Source: Pseudomonadota bacterium
GTDB taxonomy: Bacteria; Pseudomonadota; Alphaproteobacteria; Acetobacterales; Acetobacteraceae
DNA length: 64,000 nt
Direction of reading: 5' to 3'
Assembly (NCBI GenBank): GCA_021851785.1
Contig: JAJZBV010000001.1
Coordinates: 206,325 to 270,324, forward strand
A program made the translations under genes and the position numbers. Below are positions 18,135 to 26,581 of the stretch, piece after piece (the first letter of the stretch is position 1; each line of letters opens with the position of its first letter). The notes under the pieces are model-generated. The model ran no database searches and was not told the DNA's origin. It saw only the letters and a program-made list of their open reading frames with translations.

Positions 18135-18899
18135 TTATTTCGGCGCGAGCAGGGTGATGCCGTAATGGCTGTAGATCCGGGCGATGGTGCCATCGGCGGC
18201 CAGGCTCGCCAGCGCCGCGTCGATCGCGGCGCGAAGATCGGCGTCGGGTTTCACCATGCCGACCGAGACGTTCCAGGCAAGGCCGGGATCGCGCTCGTCG
18301 AGTCCGATGATCTGGAGGGGGTGATCGGGGTGGTGGAGATTGTAATACCCGACCGCCGCCGGGGTCACCATCACCGCATCGACCTCGTGATTGGCGAGGC
18401 CGTCGAGCGCATCGTCCTCGAAGCCGAACACCGAGATCCCGACATGGCGCTCGCCGAGCGCCATGGCCGCCGTCGAGCCGACCAGGACACCGACCTTGGT
18501 TTCGGAATTGAGCCCGGCGAGGGATGAGATTTTGCTTCCCGCCGGAACCACGAGCGCCGCGCCGGTACGATAATAGGGCTTCGAGGTCTTGAGATTCGAT
18601 TCCTCCTGCGCCTCATGGTCATCGATGGTGTCGAGCATGATGTCGCAATTGGCGGCGCGGATCTGAAAGCCGGTGACCACCCAATCGGGCTCCATGGCAA
18701 CCCCGATCCTGGTCGCGATGGCGCGCGCCAACTCGATCTGAAAGCCCGGCGGGTCGCCGGCTTTGCTGGAGAAGGGCAGCGCGTTGGGATGGGCGCAGAG
18801 GCCGAGCACACCGCGGGCGCGGATGGCATCGAGCGAGCGCGCCTCGGCGTGGCTGGCGAAAACGGCGAGCAGCGCCGCGGCGACGAACAATTTTCTCAT
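18135..18899 (-). CDS. PQQ-dehydrogenase-associated periplasmic binding protein (XoxJ/MxaJ-like)
   Basis: A 254-residue solute-binding-protein fold (SBP_bac_3) with signal peptide MRKLFVAAALLAVFASHAEA and mature start LDAIRARGVLGLCAHPNALPFSS, characteristic of quinoprotein-dehydrogenase-associated binding proteins. In known systems XoxJ/MxaJ helps activate the PQQ dehydrogenase rather than importing a solute. It is the last gene of the operon pqqADH-cytochrome c-xoxJ and its ATG overlaps the cytochrome stop by 4 nt. It converges on radC across a family A element. Confidence 0.85.
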   Translation of the reverse strand: MRKLFVAAALLAVFASHAEARSLDAIRARGVLGLCAHPNALPFSSKAGDPPGFQIELARAIATRIGVAMEPDWVVTGFQIRAANCDIMLDTIDDHEAQEESNLKTSKPYYRTGAALVVPAGSKISSLAGLNSETKVGVLVGSTAAMALGERHVGISVFGFEDDALDGLANHEVDAVMVTPAAVGYYNLHHPDHPLQIIGLDERDPGLAWNVSVGMVKPDADLRAAIDAALASLAADGTIARIYSHYGITLLAPK

Positions 18900-19237
18900 G
18901 GCTGCTCCGGTTTCAAGGCGCGGATATAGTGAATGATCTTGTCGATATCGGCGTCGTTGAACGTGCTGCCGAAGGCCGGCATGGCGCCTTCCTTGCCGTG
19001 CTCGATACGATAGCGAATGAAATCGTCACTGCGCTTGGTGTTCATCAATTGTGGCCCCTTGCCGGCGACCCGCCCGCCATCACTATGGCACCAGCCGCAG
19101 GTAGTGGCAAAGAGCTGATTGACATCCAGATGCGAGGTTTGACCGGCCGGAGTGCCGGGCGCGGGCTGCGCCATCGCGGGCAGGGCCGAGGCCAGCGAAC
19201 CCCCGACGACGGCAAGGCACAGATTGCGAAATTTCAT
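18896..19237 (-). CDS. Periplasmic cytochrome c (electron acceptor of the PQQ dehydrogenase)
   Basis: A 113-residue class I c-type cytochrome with signal peptide MKFRNLCLAVVGGSLASALPAMA, one haem site CGWCH near residue 47, and a distal Met in GAMPAFGSTFNDADIDKIIHYI. Its place directly after a PQQ alcohol dehydrogenase and before a XoxJ-like gene marks it as the XoxG/cytochrome c-L-like acceptor. A terminator-like hairpin separates it from the dehydrogenase gene. Confidence 0.88.
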   Translation of the reverse strand: MKFRNLCLAVVGGSLASALPAMAQPAPGTPAGQTSHLDVNQLFATTCGWCHSDGGRVAGKGPQLMNTKRSDDFIRYRIEHGKEGAMPAFGSTFNDADIDKIIHYIRALKPEQP

Positions 19238-19256
19238 CGGTCTGACAAGATTTCCA

Positions 19257-19291
19257 AAAAATAACCGGCGAGGGGGTCGCCCTCGCCGGTT
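19257..19291 (-). terminator. Intrinsic terminator or attenuator between the PQQ dehydrogenase and cytochrome c genes
   Basis: On the minus strand a perfect 12-bp stem (AACCGGCGAGGG / CCCTCGCCGGTT) with a 5-nt loop is followed by ATTTTTTGG. This is a good rho-independent terminator, 16 nt after the dehydrogenase stop and 20 nt before the cytochrome ATG. Partial read-through would give much more enzyme than cytochrome. Confidence 0.8.
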
Positions 19292-19306
19292 CCGATTGAT
19301 CAGAGA

Positions 19307-21031
19307 CTACTTCGAAAGGCTATAGACGACCAGCGCGCCGTCATCGCGCGGCATGCTTTTATAGACGCCGCCGAAGGTCGGGGCGTAGTCATCGCTCGCC
19401 ATGCCGCCGAAGCCGGCGACGACGGCGACATATTGCTTGCCATGCGCGGCGTAGCTGATGATGCCGCCCTGATGGCCGGTGCCATCGCCGTGGTTCCACA
19501 ATTCCTTGCCGGTCGTCGCGTCATAGGCGTGAACGGTGCCGCGGGTATCGGGGACGAAAACGAGATCGCCGCCGGTGGAGAGGACGCTGGCGAGCGGCGG
19601 CTCGGGGAAGCGAACTTCCCATTTGGTCTGCCCGGTGATCGGATCGCGGGCATCGAGATGGCCGTAGATCGGGCCGCTGGGCGGCGGCGCGATGGTGAAA
19701 TTGGCGCCGATATTGAGCTGCACCTGCGGCTCGGTCACTGGCGTCGTCTTCACGATATCGAGATGCATGCACCATTCATTGCCGATCTTGTAGTAGAGCC
19801 CGGTCTTCGGGTCATAGGAGCCCGAATTCCAGCTCACCCCGCCGGAAATATGCGGGCAGAGCAATTCGGCCTGCTTGCCGGCGGTCATGTCACGCCGGCC
19901 GATCAGTTCGCCGGTCTTGGGATCGATCGATTTCACGTAGTTGATGTTGTGCGAGATCGGCCAGACGTTTTTCACGTTGGCGCTGCGGTCATAGACGAAA
20001 ATATAGCCGCCCTTGTTGGGATGGACGACGTATTTCTGACCGCCGCGGTCGATCATCAGGAATTCGCCGACGGCGCTGTCGAAATCCCACACGTCGTGGG
20101 GATTTTCCTGGTGGAAGAATTTCAGCTTGCCGGTCGCGGCGTCGAGGCCGAGCACCGAGCTGATATAGAGATTGGTGCCAGGACGGGCGCCGGTGTGCAT
20201 CCAATCGGGGCCGGACCAGTCATAGAGCGGCGCGCCGTTGGAGGTGCCCCACCAGATGGTGTTGGTTTCGGCGTCATAGCCACCCGGCATCCAGCCGCCG
20301 CCGCCGCCGACCCGCCAGGAATCATTGCCCCAGGTCTTCTTGGTCTCCTCGGTCGGGGCGATGGTATTGAAATCCCAGCGCGGCTTGCCGGTTGTCGCGT
20401 CGACCGCGTAGATCTTGCCGCGCACCGGCCACTCGCCGCCTTGCGAGCCGATCACCACCTCGCCATTGACATAGAGCGGCGCGCCGGTGAAGCCGATGGT
20501 GAGCTTCTGGCTGTCGATCAGCTTGGTATCCCAAACCGGCTTGCCGGTTTTCATGTCGAGGGCGATCAGCCGGCCATCGACGGTGCCGACGAACACCTTG
20601 CCCTCGCCCAGCGCGACGCCGCGGTTATAGGGCGAATGGGTCTGGCGGGCGACCAGCGCGTCGTCGAGTTCGGGGAAATAGGACCACAGAACCTGCCCGC
20701 TCGCCCCGTCGATCGCGAACACCCGGCTATAGGAGCCCGAGTAGTAAAGAATGCCGTCGGCGACCAGCGGCATGGATTGCAGGCCGCGTGTCGAATGGCC
20801 GGGAATGTGGATCCAGGCGACCGAAAGATCCTTGACGTTCTTGGCATTGATCTGGGTCAACCCGCTATAGTGATAGGAGTTGTAGGATCCGTGGTAGGTG
20901 AGCCAGTCATTGGGGTTATTGGCTTCGATACGCTTGCTGTCGATCGTCTGCGCCATCGCGGTCGAGGCGGCCAATGCCGTCCCCATCGCGACGGCGAGCG
21001 AGAGCGCGGTCTTGCGCTGTTTTCCGTTCAT
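19307..21031 (-). CDS. PQQ-dependent alcohol dehydrogenase, lanthanide-type ligand set
   Basis: A periplasmic quinoprotein of 574 residues (signal peptide ending STAMAQ) with repeated tryptophan-docking beta-propeller blades. It oxidises primary alcohols (methanol or ethanol family) and passes electrons to the neighbouring cytochrome. The metal ligands are visible: Glu in SQGGEWPVRG (about 200), Asn in WWGTSNGAPL (about 265), and the pair DFD in PHDVWDFDSAVG (Asp316 and Asp318). The second Asp is the mark of lanthanide enzymes (XoxF, ExaF/PedH). The adjacent Cys-Cys pair of MxaF/XoxF is missing (ARQTHSPYNRGVAL at that place). I chose the ATG at 21031 because GGGAGGAAG stands before it. Confidence 0.9.
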   Translation of the reverse strand: MNGKQRKTALSLAVAMGTALAASTAMAQTIDSKRIEANNPNDWLTYHGSYNSYHYSGLTQINAKNVKDLSVAWIHIPGHSTRGLQSMPLVADGILYYSGSYSRVFAIDGASGQVLWSYFPELDDALVARQTHSPYNRGVALGEGKVFVGTVDGRLIALDMKTGKPVWDTKLIDSQKLTIGFTGAPLYVNGEVVIGSQGGEWPVRGKIYAVDATTGKPRWDFNTIAPTEETKKTWGNDSWRVGGGGGWMPGGYDAETNTIWWGTSNGAPLYDWSGPDWMHTGARPGTNLYISSVLGLDAATGKLKFFHQENPHDVWDFDSAVGEFLMIDRGGQKYVVHPNKGGYIFVYDRSANVKNVWPISHNINYVKSIDPKTGELIGRRDMTAGKQAELLCPHISGGVSWNSGSYDPKTGLYYKIGNEWCMHLDIVKTTPVTEPQVQLNIGANFTIAPPPSGPIYGHLDARDPITGQTKWEVRFPEPPLASVLSTGGDLVFVPDTRGTVHAYDATTGKELWNHGDGTGHQGGIISYAAHGKQYVAVVAGFGGMASDDYAPTFGGVYKSMPRDDGALVVYSLSK

Positions 21032-21216
21032 CGAGACTTCCTCCCTCATCGGTTAAAAACGTAACGCAGAACTTTTTCCGTTTCCGCGCCAAACATGCCT
21101 GATATCCGTGGACGTGATCAATAGCGCGCGGACGTGATGGCCGCTTGCCGAACCATCTCCCCATCGCCGCGCGCAAAGCAAGCCTGAGCGCTGGGTCGGA
21201 GGTTGATCGCCGTGGT

Positions 21217-21245
21217 ATATAACACGACCATGTGATCCCTGTCAC
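21217..21245 (-). promoter_or_regulatory. Putative promoter of the PQQ dehydrogenase operon
   Basis: On the minus strand GTGACA (21240-21245), a 17-nt spacer and TTATAT (21217-21222). The -35 overlaps the maf stop codon. Transcription would start near 21210, leaving a leader of about 180 nt before the dehydrogenase ATG, room for regulation. Confidence 0.6.
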
Positions 21246-21877
21246 GGGGGAGAGATTAAAGCAGCTCCGTCCGTGGTTTCGCCGAGCCAGTCCTGCCGCA
21301 GATGCTGGCGGAGGAAGCCGAGAAGAGGCAATAGCGGCAGGCCGAGGACGCTGAAATAATCGCCCTCGACGGCCTCGAACAATTGCGCCCCCGGTCCTTC
21401 GAGACGATAGGCGCCGACCGAGGACAATACCCGCGTGCCTTCCACGGCGAGATAGGCCGCGATCGCCGCCTCCGGGAGCGGGCGCATACGAAGGCGCGGC
21501 CGCGCGACGTGGCGCCACAGCACGGCGCCGCCGCGCCAGCAGACGACCGCGCTCACCAGCTCATGCCACCCCCCGGCGAGGCGGCGCAACTGCGCGCCGG
21601 CGGCGGCGAGATCCTCGGGTTTGTCGAACCATTCCTGGTTCTGGACCAGGATCTGATCGGCGCCGATCACCAGCGCCTCGGGTCTCGTTCGTGCCGCCCG
21701 CCGCACCTTCATCTCGGCCAGCAGCAGCGCGGTCTCGGCGGCATCGCCGTTCTCGGCCCGCGCCGCCGCCTTGATCGCCGCCTCGTCGATCGCCGCCGGC
21801 ACCGCGATGACGGAAAGCCCGGCGCCCGCAAGCAAGGCAAGACGGATCGCCGAGCCACTGGCGAGAACCAGCGTCAC
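21242..21877 (-). CDS. maf: Maf-family nucleoside triphosphate pyrophosphatase
   Basis: A 211-residue Maf/YceF-like house-cleaning enzyme that hydrolyses non-canonical or modified NTPs. It begins with [20 protein letters not shown], the phosphate-binding loop of the family, and contains the catalytic Asp region [21 protein letters not shown]. It overlaps the PPSR gene by 4 nt. The maf-PPSR pair beside hemE is a conserved alphaproteobacterial arrangement. Confidence 0.9.
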   Translation of the reverse strand: MTLVLASGSAIRLALLAGAGLSVIAVPAAIDEAAIKAAARAENGDAAETALLLAEMKVRRAARTRPEALVIGADQILVQNQEWFDKPEDLAAAGAQLRRLAGGWHELVSAVVCWRGGAVLWRHVARPRLRMRPLPEAAIAAYLAVEGTRVLSSVGAYRLEGPGAQLFEAVEGDYFSVLGLPLLPLLGFLRQHLRQDWLGETTDGAALISPP

Positions 21878-22758
21878 TTCGCGCCGCCGGTTGCGGCTTC
21901 CTCGCCGCTCTCGGCGGGTTTACGCGGCCGGCGGGCGTGCCATTCCTCCATGCGCTGCAACACCGCCGCCGCCGTCTCCTCGATCGAACGGCGGGTGACA
22001 TCGATCACCGGCCAGCCTTGCCGGGCGCAGAGCCGCCGCGCCCACAGCAGCTCCGTCTTCACCGCCCCCTCGTCGACATATTCGGTCGCATCATGCCGGG
22101 CCAGACCCGGGGCGCCGATCAGACGCAGGCGATGCCGCCTGATCTCGATCAGGGCCTGCGCCTCGATGGTCAGCCCGATGATCGGGCAGGACAAATCCTT
22201 CAGCACCGGCGGCACCGGCAGATTGGGGACGAGCGGCACGTTCGCCGCCTTGACGCCGCGATTGGCGAGATAGAAGGCGGTCGGCGTCTTCGAGCTGCGC
22301 GACACACCGACGAGACAGACATCCGCCTCGACGATGCCGGCCTCGGCCTGGCCGTCGTCATGGGCGAGAACATAATGCATGGCATCGATGCGGCGAAAAT
22401 AATCGGCGTCCAGAACATATTGCCGCCCCGGCCGCGCCGTCGCCACCTCGCCGATCTGCTCCTGCAGCACGGCGATCACCGGATCGAGAACATTGACCAC
22501 GCTGACCCCCAGGCGCTCGCAAAACACCTCCAGTTCATGGCGGAGCGCGCGATCGACCAGCGTCGACAGGATCGGCCCCGGCTCGGACTCGATCCCCTCC
22601 AAGACGCGGTGCAATTGCAGACGCGAGCGGATCAGCGACCAGCGATGATAGACGATCGCGACATGCTCGAACTGGGCGACCGTCGCCCGGGCGACGGAGT
22701 TGAGGGTCTCGCCGGTGGCGTCCGAGACGAGATGGAGGTTCATGCGCTGGTTGGTCAT
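21874..22758 (-). CDS. Pyruvate, phosphate dikinase regulatory protein (PPSR, DUF299)
   Basis: A bifunctional ADP-dependent kinase and phosphorylase that inactivates or reactivates PPDK or PEP synthase. The start [19 protein letters not shown] and the P-loop [18 protein letters not shown] (near residue 155) are diagnostic. The ORF track gives 27 extra residues; I chose the ATG at 22758 because the family starts just before [11 protein letters not shown]. It is divergent from hemE across about 310 bp that look like the origin of replication. Confidence 0.93.
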   Translation of the reverse strand: MTNQRMNLHLVSDATGETLNSVARATVAQFEHVAIVYHRWSLIRSRLQLHRVLEGIESEPGPILSTLVDRALRHELEVFCERLGVSVVNVLDPVIAVLQEQIGEVATARPGRQYVLDADYFRRIDAMHYVLAHDDGQAEAGIVEADVCLVGVSRSSKTPTAFYLANRGVKAANVPLVPNLPVPPVLKDLSCPIIGLTIEAQALIEIRRHRLRLIGAPGLARHDATEYVDEGAVKTELLWARRLCARQGWPVIDVTRRSIEETAAAVLQRMEEWHARRPRKPAESGEEAATGGAK

Positions 22759-23067
22759 GGGAGCGAGGATAGCGGGGATAAGCGGGAAAAACATCCGCCT
22801 CGGTTGGCGTGCCTGTGAACAGCGGGGATAAATGCACACGGCCAGGGACGCTGTGCAAACCCGCCGTGAATTTTTTATCCCGCTCCGGATGGATGAAAAA
22901 TAATATTATTTTTCAACGAATTAAAAATCCGCTCTGCTGTGGACAAGACCGCGAGGAAGAGCGGCTCTGGTGGGTACCCCGTCATCCACAGGGTTCATCT
23001 AACCCCCATATTTTCTTTTATCTCTCTTCTCTTTAAGGGAAGAGCGAAGTGATGAGAGGATGGCAGT
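22759..23067. other. oriC: Putative chromosomal replication origin (oriC) between PPSR and hemE
   Basis: This 309-bp gene-free region holds DnaA-box-like sequences: TGTGGACAA (22938-22946, complement TTGTCCACA) and TCATCCACA (22982-22990), each one base off TTATCCACA. Weaker ones are TGTGAACAG (22814-22822), TTATCCCGC (22875-22883) and two copies of AGCGGGGATAA (22771-22781, 22821-22831). An AT-rich unwinding-like stretch carries the perfect palindrome GAAAAATAATATTATTTTTC (22895-22914). The position next to hemE is that of oriC in Caulobacter and other alphaproteobacteria. The hemE and PPSR promoters must also be here. Confidence 0.65.
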
Positions 23068-24102
23068 GTGGCGAAGAAGCTGGTCTCGGTCCTGCGTGGG
23101 ACACCGTCCTGGCCGCCGCCGCTCTGGCTGATGCGTCAGGCCGGACGGTACCTTCCGGAATATCGCGCCCTTCGTGCCCGCGCCGGTGACTTCATCACGC
23201 TCTGCACGACGCCGGATCTCGCCGTCGAGGCGACCCTCCAGCCGGTGCGGCGGTTCGGCATGGATGGCGCCATCCTGTTCAGCGACATCCTGATCCTGCC
23301 CTGGGCGCTCGGCTATGGGCTTCGTTTTGCCGAGGGCGAGGGGCCGGTGCTGCCGCGCTTGCAGCCCGAGGACATCGCCCGCCTCGATCTCGACCGGCTT
23401 GAGCCCGCGCTCGCGCCGGTGCAGGAGGCGATCGCGCGCCTTCGCGTCGGGCTGGATGGCGATGCGGCGCTGATCGGTTTCGCCGGGGCGCCGTTCACCG
23501 TCGCCTGTTACATGATCGAGGGCGGCGGGTCGAAGGATCACGCGCGAACGCGCGCCATGGCTTATCGTCAGCCGCGGGATTTCGAGCATTTGCTCGCGGT
23601 GCTGACCGAGGCGACGATCACGAGCTTGAGCCTCCAGATCGCCGCCGGCGCGGAAGCGGTGATGCTGTTCGATAGCTGGGCCGGTGTTCTCTCGCCGAGC
23701 CTGTTCCGCCGGTTCGTGGCCAACCCGGCGGCGCGGATCAAAGCCGCCCTTGGCGAGCGTTTTCCGGAGATTCCGGTGATCGGGTTTCCGCGTCTCGCCG
23801 GCGGGCTGCTCGGGGTCTATGCCGAAATCAGCGGTGTCGACGCGGTCGGGATGGATACCGCGACCGATCCCGCGCTCACCGCCGCCCTGGTCGCGGCGCC
23901 GGTCGCGCTGCAAGGCAATCTCGACCCGGTGGCGCTGCTCGCCGGAGGGGCTGCGATGACGGCGGAGGTCGCGCGTATCCTCGGCGCGCTGCGCGGGCGC
24001 GCCCATGTCTTCAATCTCGGCCATGGTATCCTGCCGGAAACGCCGCCGGCCCATGTCGCCGAACTCATCGCCCTGGTGCGTGGCGCCGGCGAGGCCGCTT
24101 GA
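23068..24102 (+). CDS. hemE: Uroporphyrinogen decarboxylase
   Basis: This decarboxylates uroporphyrinogen III to coproporphyrinogen III in haem synthesis. The 344 residues carry the signature PPPLWLMRQAGRYLPEYRALRA near residue 15, the catalytic Asp in MDGAILFSDILILPWALG near 70, and FAGAPFTVACYMIEGGGSKDH near 135. The start is a GTG (MAKKLVSVLRG) behind GAGAGGA. It is the first gene of a hemE-hemH-hemJ operon reading away from the putative origin. Confidence 0.96.
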   Translation: MAKKLVSVLRGTPSWPPPLWLMRQAGRYLPEYRALRARAGDFITLCTTPDLAVEATLQPVRRFGMDGAILFSDILILPWALGYGLRFAEGEGPVLPRLQPEDIARLDLDRLEPALAPVQEAIARLRVGLDGDAALIGFAGAPFTVACYMIEGGGSKDHARTRAMAYRQPRDFEHLLAVLTEATITSLSLQIAAGAEAVMLFDSWAGVLSPSLFRRFVANPAARIKAALGERFPEIPVIGFPRLAGGLLGVYAEISGVDAVGMDTATDPALTAALVAAPVALQGNLDPVALLAGGAAMTAEVARILGALRGRAHVFNLGHGILPETPPAHVAELIALVRGAGEAA

Positions 24103-24134
24103 CGTTGTCCGGCGCGGCATTACCTGAGCGCGGC

Positions 24135-25208
24135 ATGTCCGATGCCAGCGCCTTTCCTCGCACCGCCCCCCGCACCGCTATCGTCCTGTTCAATCTCGGC
24201 GGGCCCGACCGGCCGGAGGCGATCCGGCCGTTTTTGAAAAATCTCTTCACCGATCCCGCGATCCTCCGCGTCCCTTTTTTTATTCGCCCGTTTCTCGCCC
24301 GCTGGATCGCGCGGGCACGGCTCGCGCCGGCGCGCGCGAACTACGCGCTCCTCGGCGGCAAATCGCCGCTTCTGGAGCTGACCGAAGGTCAGGCGGCGGC
24401 ACTTCAGGGGCAGTTTCCAGACCCGGCGCGGGTGTTCATCGCCATGCGCTACTGGCATCCGTTCAGCGCCGAGACCGCCCGCCTCGTTGCCGCCTGGAAG
24501 CCGGATCGGGTGCTGCTCCTCCCGCTCTATCCGCAATTTTCCACGACCACCACGGCAAGCTCGCTCGCCGCCTGGCGCGAGGCGGCGGCGCGCGAAGGGT
24601 TGGCCGCGCCGGTGACCACGCTCTGCTGCTGGCCGGACGACCCGGGCTATATCGCCGCGACCGCCGCCTTGGTCCGAAAAACGCTGGCCGAGGCGCGCGC
24701 CCGGCTCGCGCCGGCGACGCCGCTTCGTCTGCTATTTTCGGCGCATGGCCTGCCGGCAGTGATCATCGCCGGTGGCGATCCCTATCAGGCCGAGGTGGAG
24801 GCGACGGCAAGCGCCGTCGTGGCCTCTCTCGGTGAGTCCGATCTCGACTGGCGGGTCTGCTATCAATCTCGCGCCACGCCGCAAAAATGGCTGGAGCCGA
24901 GCACCGAGGCCGAGATCGCGCGCGCCGGACGCGACGGCGTCGCTCTCGTCGTCGCGCCGATCGCCTTCGTCTCGGATCATTCCGAGACCCTGGTCGAACT
25001 CGATATCGACTATGCCGAGGTCGCGAAAAACCATCATGTGCCGGGGTATTTCCGCGTCCCGGCGCAAAACGACGACCCCGGCTTCATCGCCGCCCTCGCA
25101 GGCCTCGCGCGCCGGGCGCTGGCGCGGGGCCCGGGGCTATGCAGCCATCAGGGCGGCCGGGTCTGCGCCCGCGCCCATCGCGGCTGCCCCTTCGGAGACC
25201 GTTCATGA
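24135..25208 (+). CDS. hemH: Ferrochelatase
   Basis: This inserts Fe(II) into protoporphyrin IX, the last step of haem synthesis. Conserved stretches: AIVLFNLGGPDRPEAIRPFL at the start, MRYWHPF near residue 105, LLPLYPQFSTTTTASS near 130, LLFSAHGLPAVIIAGGDPY with the active-site His near 205, YQSRATPQKWLEPST near 245 and the conserved Glu in FVSDHSETLVELD. No C-terminal Fe-S cysteine cluster is seen. The ORF track begins at a TTG overlapping hemE; the ATG at 24135 fits the family N terminus better. Confidence 0.95.
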   Translation: MSDASAFPRTAPRTAIVLFNLGGPDRPEAIRPFLKNLFTDPAILRVPFFIRPFLARWIARARLAPARANYALLGGKSPLLELTEGQAAALQGQFPDPARVFIAMRYWHPFSAETARLVAAWKPDRVLLLPLYPQFSTTTTASSLAAWREAAAREGLAAPVTTLCCWPDDPGYIAATAALVRKTLAEARARLAPATPLRLLFSAHGLPAVIIAGGDPYQAEVEATASAVVASLGESDLDWRVCYQSRATPQKWLEPSTEAEIARAGRDGVALVVAPIAFVSDHSETLVELDIDYAEVAKNHHVPGYFRVPAQNDDPGFIAALAGLARRALARGPGLCSHQGGRVCARAHRGCPFGDRS

Positions 25209-25654
25209 CGCTCGGGTTTCTTGCGCCGTTCTATCACTGGATCAAGGCGTTCCACGTGATGTCGGTGATCGCCTGGATGGCCGGGATGTTCTATCTGCCG
25301 CGGCTCTATGTCTATCATTGCGCGGCTTCCCCGGGATCGGCGGCCTCCGAACAGTTCAAGGTGATGGAGCGGCGGCTCCTGAAACAGATCATCAACCCGG
25401 CGATGATCGCGACCTGGAGTTTCGGCATTCTTCTCGTGCTCACCCCGGGCGTGATCGACTGGCATGCCGGCTGGTGGCACGTGAAACTGCTCGCGGTGCT
25501 GCTGCTGTCGGGGTTTCATGGCGCGCTGTCACGCTGGCGGCGGGATTTCCTCGCGGACCGCAATCGCCATAGCGCCAAATTCTATCGGATCGCCAATGAG
25601 ATTCCGACGGTTCTGATGATGATCGTGGTGATCATGGTCATCGTCCGGCCGTAA
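25205..25654 (+). CDS. hemJ: HemJ-type protoporphyrinogen IX oxidase
   Basis: An inner-membrane protein of 149 residues with four hydrophobic helices that oxidises protoporphyrinogen IX to protoporphyrin IX. The first helix contains the conserved His (WIKAFHVMSVIAWMAGMFYLPRLYVYH) and a conserved Lys/Arg follows (MERRLLKQIINPAMI). HemJ replaces HemG/HemY in most alphaproteobacteria. The ATG overlaps the hemH stop by 4 nt, completing a hemE-hemH-hemJ operon. The ORF track hides it inside a 255-residue frame. Confidence 0.92.
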   Translation: MTLGFLAPFYHWIKAFHVMSVIAWMAGMFYLPRLYVYHCAASPGSAASEQFKVMERRLLKQIINPAMIATWSFGILLVLTPGVIDWHAGWWHVKLLAVLLLSGFHGALSRWRRDFLADRNRHSAKFYRIANEIPTVLMMIVVIMVIVRP

Positions 25655-25771
25655 GCGGCGGCGCGGGGACCGGATCTCGCTTTATTTTGTTGTGCCGGGC
25701 TTTGCCCAGCGCGGGCCGGCGGTGGCATGCTGGGCGGAAAGGGGACCGGGGCGAAAAGGAGACTGGACGGG

Positions 25772-26581
25772 ATGGTTTTGCGGCGACGGGAATTGATCAT
25801 GCTGGGCGCGGGGCTGGTGGCGCCGGCCCCGGTTTTCGCCGCGACCGCCGCCAAGACCGCGCCGGCCCCACCGCCGGGCGCCGATCTGCCGGTGCCGGCC
25901 AGCGGCGGTCTCCGCTTTCGCATCATGCGCAACGGCAATGTCATCGGCACCCATGGCCTGACTTTCACCCAGAAAGGCCGCACCGATCAGCCGCCGCCCG
26001 CCGCCGCGTCTTCCCCTGGGGGCGCCAAGCCCGCTCCCACGCCCGCGAAGCCGCCGCCGGTGCTCGGCCCGCTCACCGTTAAGGTGGTCATCGATATCGC
26101 GGTCAAGCTCGGGCCGATCCCGCTCTACCGCTACAACAACGAGAGCACCGAGATCTGGGACGGCGACATTTTGTCCAGCTTCAACTCGAAAACCAACGAT
26201 AACGGGGTCCACACCAAGGTCATGGCGCATCACGACGGCGGCAAGCTGTGGGTCGAGACGATCAAGGAGAAATACGCCGCCCCCGAGGGCGCGATCGTCA
26301 CCACCTACTGGAATCCGCGAACCCTGAGCGCGCTGCTGATCGACAATATCGACGGCAAGCTGCTCCACGCCAAGATTGCCCAACTCGGCCCGGAAACCAT
26401 CCCGGCGGCCAATGGCGATCGCATCGAGGCGATGCATTACGCCGCGAGCGGCGACCTCAACGTCCATCTCTGGTATGCTGAGGACAAGCCCAAACCCGGC
26501 GAGACGCCGGCGCCGAAACACTGGGTCGGCCTCGCCCTGACCGGCTCGGACGGCTCGCACATCACCTATGAGATGCTCTAG
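25772..26581 (+). CDS. DUF6134-like exported protein of unknown function
   Basis: A 269-residue protein with a Tat-like export signal (MVLRRRELIMLGAGLVAPAPVFA). The mature part has repeated beta-strand patterns (LRFRIMRNGNVIGTHGLTF, VKVVIDIAVKLGPIPLYRYNNESTEIWDGDIL, VTTYWNPRTLSALLIDNIDGKLL) that resemble DUF6134, a periplasmic family. A Pro/Ala-rich insertion (residues about 70-100) is unusual. The start was chosen after AAAAGGAGA. The SDR gene follows immediately (TAG then ATG), so the two are probably cotranscribed. Function unknown. Confidence 0.75.
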   Translation: MVLRRRELIMLGAGLVAPAPVFAATAAKTAPAPPPGADLPVPASGGLRFRIMRNGNVIGTHGLTFTQKGRTDQPPPAAASSPGGAKPAPTPAKPPPVLGPLTVKVVIDIAVKLGPIPLYRYNNESTEIWDGDILSSFNSKTNDNGVHTKVMAHHDGGKLWVETIKEKYAAPEGAIVTTYWNPRTLSALLIDNIDGKLLHAKIAQLGPETIPAANGDRIEAMHYAASGDLNVHLWYAEDKPKPGETPAPKHWVGLALTGSDGSHITYEML

